Below the pieces are notes generated by a model. It was not told where the DNA came from. It made no database searches and saw only the letters and a program-made list of their open reading frames with translations. Shown piece after piece: positions 1 through 5,145 of a DNA stretch of 5,145 bases. This DNA is from an uncultured Alphaproteobacteria bacterium. GTDB taxonomy: Bacteria; Pseudomonadota; Alphaproteobacteria; Caulobacterales; Parvularculaceae. The stretch lies in NCBI GenBank assembly GCA_938003575.1, contig CALKYG010000464.1, positions 1-5,145 of the forward strand, read 5' to 3'. The number at the start of each line of letters is the position of its first letter. Position 1 is the stretch's first letter. Position numbers and translations under genes: made by a program.

Positions 1-738
1 GGCTCGCCGGGCTCGGCTGAGATCCTTCAAGAGGCGGCGAGGCGCGCGCAATTCGCGATGGTCTACGAACCGGCCATGCCGGATGGAAAGCTTGCCGGCG
101 CGCGTAAGGGCAGCGGCAATTTCTCCGCAATCGTGTCCGGCCGGGCGGCGCATGCGGGGCGCGATCACGCATCGGGGCGGAATGCGGTTGTCGCGGCGGC
201 GCAGCTTGCGACGGCGCTTGACGCGCTCTCGGGCGGACGTGAAGGACTAACCGTCAACGTTGCAAAGATTGACGGCGGCGGGCCGAACAATGTCGTGCCT
301 GACAATGCCGTCGTCCGCTTCAATGTGCGTGTTGAACGAAGCGAAGACGCCGACTGGTTTATGAGCGAGGCCAATACTCTGATCGCCAAAGTCAATGCTC
401 TCGAAGGGCGCACAGCGCGCCTTCATGGCGGGTTCGGCCGCCCGCCGAAACCGATGACCCCGGAGCTCGAAGCGTTTTTCCGCGCGCTCCGGTATTGCGG
501 CGTCGAACTTGGTCTTGACATAGGCTGGAAGGCGACCGGCGGCGTATGCGACGGAAACAATATCGCGGCGGCGGGCATTCCGGTCATCGATACGCTCGGC
601 GCACGGGGCGGGGAAATTCACTCCTCGAATGAGTTCGTCAAGCTCGATTCGCTTGAAGAGCGCGCAAAACTCTCGGCCCTTCTTCTCCTTCGCGTCGCCG
701 CCGGCGACATTCCAAATCCCGGAGCCAAACTCCAATGA
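1..738 (+). CDS. M20-family zinc amidohydrolase (CPG2-like), 5' partial; candidate succinylglutamate desuccinylase
   Basis: The reading frame is open from base 1, so the N-terminus lies outside the window; 245 residues are visible, the C-terminal part of a protein probably near 400 residues. M20 enzymes are cytosolic or exported two-zinc hydrolases that remove acyl or amino-acid groups from amide bonds. The visible start, GSPGS, matches the segment just after the catalytic Glu-Glu pair of carboxypeptidase G2, so that pair should be encoded a few codons upstream. Visible conserved residues are the zinc-ligand Glu in YEP (residue 23), the dimerisation-domain AAHAG (His51), the NNVVP and FNVRV strands (Asn97, Arg110), GGVCDGN (about 180-186) and the C-terminal zinc-ligand His in GEIHSS (His207). 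The gene shares an ATGA overlap with astA, which ties it to arginine catabolism. Removal of succinate from succinylglutamate is inferred from chemistry and context; a different N-acyl amino acid substrate is possible. The family call is firm and the substrate is not. Confidence 0.9.
   Translation, partial: GSPGSAEILQEAARRAQFAMVYEPAMPDGKLAGARKGSGNFSAIVSGRAAHAGRDHASGRNAVVAAAQLATALDALSGGREGLTVNVAKIDGGGPNNVVPDNAVVRFNVRVERSEDADWFMSEANTLIAKVNALEGRTARLHGGFGRPPKPMTPELEAFFRALRYCGVELGLDIGWKATGGVCDGNNIAAAGIPVIDTLGARGGEIHSSNEFVKLDSLEERAKLSALLLLRVAAGDIPNPGAKLQ
721..724 (+). promoter_or_regulatory. Ribosome binding site of astA
   Basis: GGAG lies ten bases before the astA ATG, inside the last codons of the M20 gene. 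It supports initiation at the ATGA overlap. The spacing is at the long end of normal, so re-initiation by ribosomes finishing the upstream gene probably contributes. Confidence 0.5.
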
Positions 739-1748
739 GCGTGCCTTTTATCCGTCCGGTGCGCCCGGAAGATTTCGACCAGCTGCGGGAATTCGCGCGG
801 GTGACCGGCGGCGGCATGACCAACCTTCCGGATGACGACATGGCGCTGAAAGAGCGCCTTCATCGCGCGGTGTCGAGCTTTGCCGCTGGTGCGACGGAGC
901 CCGGAGAAGAAGTTTACATGATGGCGCTCGAACAGGGCGGTCGGATCATGGGCACAACCGGGGTCTTTTCCTCGATCGGATTGAAACAGGGCTTTATCAA
1001 CTACAAGCTTATCGACGAGGTGCATTATTCAGAGGAGCTCAATCGCACGACGCGCCGGACAGTGTTGATGCCGAGCCACGATTTCACCGGCTGCGCCGAA
1101 GTCGGCATGCTGTTCGTCTCGCCTGACGCGCGAGGAATGGGCGCCGGCAAGCTGCTCGCGCGGGCGCGCTATCTCTTCATTGCGCAAAAACCTGAGATCA
1201 TCGCCGACCACATCTGCGCCGAACTGCGCGGTTGGCGCGGTCCGAACGGCGAACAGCCGTTCTGGGAGTCGGTCGGGAGGCAGTTCTTCGAGATGGGATT
1301 TGAAGAAGCCGACCTGCACAACGCCGCCCACGGCAATCAGTTCATACAGGACCTGTTGCCGCGCCATCCGGTATATACCGTGTTCCTCTCGCCCGAGGCG
1401 CGCGCCTGCATCGGCAAGCCGCACCCGGGCGCGCAGCCCGCCTATGATATGCTGATCGAAGAGGGGTTCGAGTGGGACAATTATGTCGACATATTCGACG
1501 GCGGCCCGCTGGTTGATGCGAAGACGAGCCAGATCCGCACGATACGCGAAAGCCGCGTAAAGCGCGTGTCGGCGCTCCGCGATGTCGATGACGGTTCCAC
1601 TATGTTGATGGCGGCGGGCGCGGTGTCGACTTTCCGCTGCGTCCGTGAGATGGCGCAGACTGACGTCGACGGAATTGTCATCTCGAAAGAAGCGGCGAAG
1701 GCGCTGAACGTCAACGTCGGCGACAATATTCGTTGCGTGATGTGGTGA
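735..1748 (+). CDS. astA: Arginine N-succinyltransferase
   Basis: AstA transfers succinyl from succinyl-CoA to the alpha-amino group of arginine, the first and committing step of the AST pathway, in the cytosol. The 337 residues are close to the 344 I recall for E. coli AstA, and similarity runs the full length. The N-terminus (IRPVRPEDFDQL, then TGGGMTNLP) opens a GNAT-like fold. AEVGMLFVSPDARGMGAGKLL (about 121-141) is the acyl-CoA-binding region. AELRGW (162-167), PFWESVGRQFF (175-185), LLPRHPVYT (207-215) and NYVDIFDGGP (249-258) are family hallmarks. His230 in GKPHP aligns with the annotated proton-donor His229 of the E. coli enzyme. The last 60 residues form the usual C-terminal extension. 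The start is fixed by the IRPV opening, the four-base overlap with the M20 gene and a GGAG upstream. There is one copy here, not the adjacent alpha and beta pair (AruF/AruG) of Pseudomonas. The assignment is close to certain. Confidence 0.96.
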   Translation: MSVPFIRPVRPEDFDQLREFARVTGGGMTNLPDDDMALKERLHRAVSSFAAGATEPGEEVYMMALEQGGRIMGTTGVFSSIGLKQGFINYKLIDEVHYSEELNRTTRRTVLMPSHDFTGCAEVGMLFVSPDARGMGAGKLLARARYLFIAQKPEIIADHICAELRGWRGPNGEQPFWESVGRQFFEMGFEEADLHNAAHGNQFIQDLLPRHPVYTVFLSPEARACIGKPHPGAQPAYDMLIEEGFEWDNYVDIFDGGPLVDAKTSQIRTIRESRVKRVSALRDVDDGSTMLMAAGAVSTFRCVREMAQTDVDGIVISKEAAKALNVNVGDNIRCVMW

Positions 1749-1750
1749 GG
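1744..1750 (+). promoter_or_regulatory. Ribosome binding site of astD
   Basis: GGTGAGG overlaps the astA stop codon and ends four bases before the astD ATG. The site is thus partly inside the preceding gene, which fits coupled translation. Confidence 0.6.
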
Positions 1751-1754
1751 TTGA

Positions 1755-3215
1755 ATGAACAAGCTCTTCATCAATGGCGAATGGCGGGACGGACGCGGCG
1801 CGGCGTTTCAATCTTTTGACCCGTCGACCGGCGCCACGGTCTTTGAAGCGGCGTCGGCGACGCAGGACGACGTCGCAGCCGCGATCGGCGCGGCGCGCGC
1901 GGCGTTTCCGGTTTGGGCTCTAACGCCGCTCGCTGAGCGCATCCGGGTTCTTGAGCGGTTCCGCGACATCGTGCAGCGCGACGCGGATCAACTTGCGCGC
2001 CTGATCTCGCGGGAGACAGGAAAGCCTTTCTGGGAGACGAAGACCGAAGCTGCAGCCGTCGCTGGCAAGGTCGACATTTCCATACACGCCTACCATGAGC
2101 GCACCGGAGAAAAGGCGACCAGCCTTGCAACCGGCAACAGCGTCTTGCGCCATAAGCCGCACGGCGTCATGGCGGTGCTCGGGCCGTTCAATTTTCCAGC
2201 GCATCTGCCGAACGGCCACATCGTGCCGGCGCTTATCGCCGGCAACACAATCGTCTTCAAACCGTCGGAACTGGCGCCGGGGCCCGGCGGGTTCCTTGTC
2301 GAAAGACTTCAGGAGGCGGGACTTCCCGCCGGCGTCGTCAATCTCATCCATGGCGGACGCGAGACGGGTGAGGCGGTTCTCGATCTCGGCGGGATCGACG
2401 GCGTCCTGTTTACCGGAGGCTACAGGACCGGCCTTGCCATCCATAAGAAATTCGCCGATCGGATCGACGTTATCCTTGCGCTCGAACTCGGCGGCAACAA
2501 TCCTCTCATCTGGTGGGATACGGACGATATCGGCGCCGCTGCGTGGACGGTGATCCAGTCCGCGTTTTTGACCTCCGGCCAGCGCTGCACCTGCGCGCGT
2601 CGATTGATCGTGCCGGAGGGCGCGGCGGGCGACAGATTCATCGACGCGCTCGCAAAACTGCGTGACCGGCTCATCATAGATCAGCCCTTCGCTGACCCGC
2701 AGCCGTTCATGGGGCCGGTCATCTCGCCGAAAGCGGCCGAAGCGCTCGAAAGGGCCTTTGATTATCGTGCGGAGCAGGGCGGAGAGGTAATCCGCGCGCT
2801 GTCCATCCAGGATGAAGCGTCCGCCTTCGTTTCGCCGGGGATTATCGATCTTACTCGCGCCGAGGCTATTCCGGACGAAGAACATTTCGGCCCCATGCTC
2901 GGCGTCTATCGCGTTCCAACATTCGACGCCGCGATCGCCCGCGCGAACGCAACTTCTTTCGGGTTGTCGGCCGGCCTTCTTTCTGATGACGCGAAAAAGT
3001 GGGAGAAATTTCTCGCGTTGTCGCGCGCCGGAATCGTTAACTGGAACCGGCAGACAACGGGCGCCGCGTCATCGGCGCCGTTTGGGGGCGTCGGCCATTC
3101 CGGCAATCACCGACCCGCCGCCTATTACGCCGCCGATTACTGCGCCTATCCCGTCGCTTCTATGGAGGGCGAGAAGCTCCTCGCCATGCCGGCCGGGCAA
3201 GTGGGGGTGAAGTGA
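1755..3215 (+). CDS. astD: N-succinylglutamate 5-semialdehyde dehydrogenase
   Basis: AstD is an NAD-dependent aldehyde dehydrogenase that oxidises N-succinylglutamate semialdehyde to N-succinylglutamate, the fourth AST step. It has 486 residues, against about 492 in E. coli. The aldehyde dehydrogenase landmarks appear in order: GPFNFPAHLPNGH (143-155) with catalytic Asn146; the cofactor-binding FKPSE (168-172); FTGGYRTG (219-226); LELGGNNP (243-250) with general base Glu244; SGQRCTCARR (274-283) with nucleophile Cys278; EEHFGPM (375-381); and APFGGVGHSGNHRP (441-454) near the C-terminus. The QRCTCARR and GNNPLI signatures separate AstD from other family members. One oddity is the cofactor loop, which reads FTGG where most aldehyde dehydrogenases have FTGS. 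The gene starts six bases after astA, and the NKLFINGEW opening is the normal N-terminus. The operon position confirms the specific call over a generic aldehyde dehydrogenase. Confidence 0.96.
   Translation: MNKLFINGEWRDGRGAAFQSFDPSTGATVFEAASATQDDVAAAIGAARAAFPVWALTPLAERIRVLERFRDIVQRDADQLARLISRETGKPFWETKTEAAAVAGKVDISIHAYHERTGEKATSLATGNSVLRHKPHGVMAVLGPFNFPAHLPNGHIVPALIAGNTIVFKPSELAPGPGGFLVERLQEAGLPAGVVNLIHGGRETGEAVLDLGGIDGVLFTGGYRTGLAIHKKFADRIDVILALELGGNNPLIWWDTDDIGAAAWTVIQSAFLTSGQRCTCARRLIVPEGAAGDRFIDALAKLRDRLIIDQPFADPQPFMGPVISPKAAEALERAFDYRAEQGGEVIRALSIQDEASAFVSPGIIDLTRAEAIPDEEHFGPMLGVYRVPTFDAAIARANATSFGLSAGLLSDDAKKWEKFLALSRAGIVNWNRQTTGAASSAPFGGVGHSGNHRPAAYYAADYCAYPVASMEGEKLLAMPAGQVGVK
3203..3207 (+). 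promoter_or_regulatory. Ribosome binding site of astB (GTG start)
   Basis: A GGGGG run followed by TGAA precedes the GTG start with a four-base spacer, inside the last codons of astD. It helps select the GTG, because the first in-frame ATG (codon 49) would remove the conserved NFDGLIGPTHNYAG opening. Confidence 0.45.
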
Positions 3216-4519
3216 CTCATCACGAAATCAATTTCGACGGCCTGATCGGACCGACGCACAATTACGCCGGGCTTTCGTTCGGCAATCTCGCGTCCGCCAG
3301 AAACAAGGGCGCTCCATCCAATCCGCGCGCTGCGGTCTTGCAAGGGCTTGCGAAGATGCGCGCCGTCAAGGGGCTGGACCTGCATCAAGGTTTTCTGCCG
3401 CCGCAGGACCGCCCGCACCTTAAAACCCTGCGCGCGCTCGGTTTCTCCGGGACTGACCGTCAGATTATCGAAAGATGCGCAAAGGCGGCGCCGGATATTC
3501 TCGCTAACTGCTACGCCGCGTCCTGCATGTGGACGGCCAACGCCGCCACAGTCGCGCCATCCCCTGATACGGCTGACGGGAAGGTTCACCTCACGCCCGC
3601 CAACCTCGCGTCGAACTTCCATCGCGCCATCGAGGGCGACACGACAGCGCGCGTGCTGAAGCATATATTCGCCAGCGACAAGCACTTCGTTCATCACTCC
3701 CTGTTGCCGGGTGGCGCACATTTCGGCGATGAGGGCGCCGCCAATCATGGCCGCCTGGTTCAAAGCCATGGCGACAAGGGCGTCCATCTTTTTGTTTACG
3801 GTGTCGACGGCGACAAGTTTCCGGCGCGGCAGAAGAGACGCGCAAGCGAGGCGGTTGCGCGCGCACATCTGCTTGACGAGAAGAAGACCGTATTCATACA
3901 GCAGTCGAAAGCTGCGCTCGACGCCGGCGCCTTTCACAACGACGTCGTCGGCGTCGCCAACGGAACCGTCCTCTTCCTGCATGAGCGCAGTTTTGAAGAC
4001 CGCGACGGCGCCTTTGCGGAAATCCGAAAGGCTGCGCCTTTTGTAGAGATTATAGAGGCGCCGGCCGCTCAGGTGAGTCTTGAGGACGCAATCTCGTCTT
4101 ATTTGTTCAATTCACAATTGCTGTCGCTTCCCGGCGGCGAGATGGCGCTTGTCTTGCCGAAGGAGTCGGAAGAGAACGCGCGCGTCAAGGCGTTTGTCGA
4201 CGAGACTTTGTCAAAGAATAATCCGGTCAATCGCGCCATCTACATGGATGTGCGGGAATCGATGCGCAATGGCGGCGGCCCCGCTTGTCTACGCCTTCGC
4301 GTCGTCCTTTCAGATGAGGAACTCGCAGCGGCGAGCCCACACTTCATTCTCGATGACGCGAAGTTCGACATGCTCGAGGCATGGGCGAAGTCGCATTACC
4401 GCGACCGTCTGACGCCGGACGACCTGAGAGACCCGAACTTCATGGAGGAGGCGCTCGCGGCGCTCGATGCGCTGACGCAGCTTCTCAAAATGGGCCCGTT
4501 CTATGATTTCCAGCGGTGA
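3212..4519 (+). CDS. astB: N-succinylarginine dihydrolase
   Basis: AstB hydrolyses N2-succinylarginine to N2-succinylornithine, two ammonia and CO2, the nitrogen-releasing step of the pathway. It belongs to the amidinotransferase/dihydrolase (pentein) fold. The 435 residues are close to E. coli's 447, with similarity from end to end. Signatures are NFDGLIGPTHNYAGLSFGN (7-25), MWTANAATVAPS (106-117), DGKVHLTPANL (122-132), LFVYG (193-197), YLFNSQLLSLP (297-307) and RNGGGPACLRLRVVL (352-366). The catalytic residues are recognisable: Glu174 in FGDEGAANH, His242 in FHNDVV and nucleophile Cys359, matching the Glu174, His248 and Cys365 that I recall for E. coli. The start is a GTG whose last two bases belong to the astD stop (GTGA overlap), chosen because the family opening begins a few residues later. 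It is the last plus-strand gene of the operon, and the protein ends with the family-typical FYDFQR. It is intact, with no odd residues noted. Confidence 0.96.
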   Translation: MTHHEINFDGLIGPTHNYAGLSFGNLASARNKGAPSNPRAAVLQGLAKMRAVKGLDLHQGFLPPQDRPHLKTLRALGFSGTDRQIIERCAKAAPDILANCYAASCMWTANAATVAPSPDTADGKVHLTPANLASNFHRAIEGDTTARVLKHIFASDKHFVHHSLLPGGAHFGDEGAANHGRLVQSHGDKGVHLFVYGVDGDKFPARQKRRASEAVARAHLLDEKKTVFIQQSKAALDAGAFHNDVVGVANGTVLFLHERSFEDRDGAFAEIRKAAPFVEIIEAPAAQVSLEDAISSYLFNSQLLSLPGGEMALVLPKESEENARVKAFVDETLSKNNPVNRAIYMDVRESMRNGGGPACLRLRVVLSDEELAAASPHFILDDAKFDMLEAWAKSHYRDRLTPDDLRDPNFMEEALAALDALTQLLKMGPFYDFQR

Positions 4520-4534
4520 AACGGCGGCGCGCGG
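4520..4534. other. 15-base convergent intergenic gap, no clear terminator
   Basis: This is the only space between the stop codon of astB and the stop codon of the minus-strand SRPBCC gene. It consists almost entirely of G and C and includes GCGCGC, but it has no stem-loop followed by a T tract on either strand. Any terminator must lie within the coding ends, depend on Rho, or be absent. Confidence 0.7.
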
Positions 4535-5047
4535 TCACGGCTCCTTTGATGCCAGAATCGCGTCGAGCTGCGTGAACGCTTCGCTGAATCCATTTGTGCT
4601 TCCTGAGGCGATGGCGGCGTCGAGCGCGTCTTTCGACGAATAGACGTCGCGCATAACGACCAGCGTTTCCTCTCCGCGCTCTTCGAATGTCACGGTGGTG
4701 ACGGCTCCCCCGTCGCGATCCTCCTCATTCGACCAGACAAGGCGCGAATGCGGCGTCACCTCTGCATATCTGCCGAAAAACGCCATCGGCGTCTCTGAGG
4801 AGGGATGGCCGAACACAAACCGGTATGAGCCGCCCGTGCGCGCATCAACCTCGCAGGAAATGAATGTCAGTCCGAACGATTTCGGCGCCCACCAGCGCAA
4901 TAGCAGTTCGGGTTTCGTCCAGGCCTCGAATACCAGTCGCGCCGGGCCGTTAAACGACCGCGTGACGACAAGCTCGCGGTCCGACGCCCGTTCTACGGTC
5001 GTCTGTCCCGTAACAGGCGCTGATTCAGCGGCTTTTTCTCCGATCAT
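4535..5047 (-). CDS. SRPBCC-fold, AHSA1-domain protein
   Basis: The 170-residue protein belongs to the SRPBCC superfamily, AHSA1 (activator of Hsp90 ATPase homologue 1-like) group. These small proteins form a helix-grip cavity for a hydrophobic ligand, and in bacteria most have no known ligand. After a weakly conserved tail of about 22 residues come the first strand (ELVVTRSFNGPARLVFEAWT, 25-44), the hallmark RWWAPKSFG (51-59), the DARTGGSYRF turn and strand (68-77), FFGRYAEVTPHSRLVW (90-105), VTTVTFEERGEETLVV (116-131) and a long C-terminal helix (GFSEAFTQLDAILA, 153-166). There is no signal peptide or membrane segment, so it is probably cytosolic. The start has AAGGAG seven bases upstream and overlaps the end of an ArsR-type gene by 23 bases, so the pair is co-transcribed. 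It is convergent with the ast operon and probably unrelated to it. The fold is firm; the biological role is unknown. Confidence 0.88.
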   Translation of the reverse strand: MIGEKAAESAPVTGQTTVERASDRELVVTRSFNGPARLVFEAWTKPELLLRWWAPKSFGLTFISCEVDARTGGSYRFVFGHPSSETPMAFFGRYAEVTPHSRLVWSNEEDRDGGAVTTVTFEERGEETLVVMRDVYSSKDALDAAIASGSTNGFSEAFTQLDAILASKEP

Positions 5048-5145
5048 TGTCTTTCTCCTTCTGCTTTAACTCGTCAAGCACCGTGTCGAGCTCGTCGAAG
5101 CGGGCGGCCCAAAGCCGGCGGAACCGTCCGATCCACGCCTCTTCA
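5025..5145 (-). CDS. ArsR-family transcriptional regulator, C-terminal fragment
   Basis: Reading the minus strand from the window edge gives 39 residues, starting EEAWIGRFRRLWAARFDELD and ending in a Lys/Arg-rich tail, before a TGA at 5025-5027. The N-terminus and the winged-helix DNA-binding domain lie outside the window. The pattern of a W..RFR.LW..R.DELD helix followed by a charged tail is what I recognise as the end of the ArsR-type repressors that precede AHSA1/SRPBCC genes. The 23-base overlap with such a gene, in a different frame, supports that reading. No DNA-binding residues can be seen, so the call rests on the tail and its neighbour. It most likely regulates its own two-gene operon from a promoter beyond the right edge. 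Confidence 0.72.
   Translation of the reverse strand, partial: EEAWIGRFRRLWAARFDELDTVLDELKQKEKDNDRRKSR
5055..5060 (-). promoter_or_regulatory. Ribosome binding site of the SRPBCC gene
   Basis: On the minus strand AAGGAG stands seven bases before the ATG, a near-ideal Shine-Dalgarno sequence. It lies inside the ArsR-type coding sequence and fixes the SRPBCC start at 5047. Confidence 0.75.

Noticed and set aside
58..60. ATG at base 58 as the true start of the M20 gene
   Set aside because: The frame is open back to base 1. The residues before this Met (GSPGSAEILQEAARRAQFA) match the M20 core just after the catalytic Glu pair, so this is an internal Met.
735..1748. AstA as one half of an AruF/AruG heteromer
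   Set aside because: No second paralogue sits beside it, and the active-site His and full-length match fit a stand-alone AstA. A distant paralogue cannot be excluded from this window.
1029..1811. A 260-codon minus-strand open frame opposite astA
   Set aside because: It is antisense to conserved astA, shows no family motif and has an Arg/Ala/His-rich shadow composition.
1920..2885. A 321-codon open frame on the minus strand opposite astD
   Set aside because: It lies entirely against a full-length conserved aldehyde dehydrogenase. It is rich in Arg and shows no recognisable domain. Long antisense frames are expected in GC-rich coding DNA.
3146..3982. A 278-codon minus-strand open frame opposite astB
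   Set aside because: It covers the conserved first half of astB and the astD end. There is no motif and no supporting neighbour.
4520..4534. The GC-rich gap as an intrinsic terminator
   Set aside because: No stem-loop with a following T run could be found on either strand; GCGCGC alone is too short.
4695..5069. A 124-codon plus-strand open frame opposite the SRPBCC gene
   Set aside because: It is the complement of a clear AHSA1 domain and has a Ser/Arg-rich composition with no motif.

Overview
The window looks like chromosomal DNA from a GC-rich alphaproteobacterium. This is an inference from the protein style, the base composition (by eye roughly 60% G+C) and the tight gene packing; no marker gene is present to fix the genus. 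Almost all of it is coding. I see no RNA gene, CRISPR array, mobile element or phage signature.

Bases 1-4519 hold four plus-strand genes in one compact run. In order they are an M20-family zinc amidohydrolase (5' end outside the window), arginine N-succinyltransferase (astA), N-succinylglutamate 5-semialdehyde dehydrogenase (astD) and N-succinylarginine dihydrolase (astB). The junctions are an ATGA overlap, a 6-base gap and a GTGA overlap, so this is almost certainly one operon with translational coupling. It encodes most of the ammonia-producing arginine succinyltransferase (AST) pathway. AstA succinylates arginine. AstB removes two ammonia and one CO2 to give succinylornithine. A transaminase (AstC, not in the window) makes succinylglutamate semialdehyde, and AstD oxidises this to succinylglutamate. 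In enterobacteria AstE, an M14-like zinc enzyme, then releases glutamate and succinate. No AstE-like gene is seen here. The M20 amidohydrolase in the operon is chemically suited to that last step, and this is the most interesting hypothesis in the window.

Bases 4535-5145 hold a separate minus-strand unit convergent with the ast operon. It is the tail of an ArsR-type transcriptional regulator followed, with a 23-base overlap, by an SRPBCC/AHSA1-domain protein. This is a commonly seen regulator-plus-effector pair and has no evident link to arginine catabolism. Only 15 bases separate the two convergent units, and no clear terminator is visible between them.

Overall this is a mostly conventional catabolic operon. 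I did not find a convincing undescribed system. The points worth following are the M20 enzyme as a possible AstE replacement, the substituted glycine in the AstD cofactor loop, and the very tight convergent boundary.
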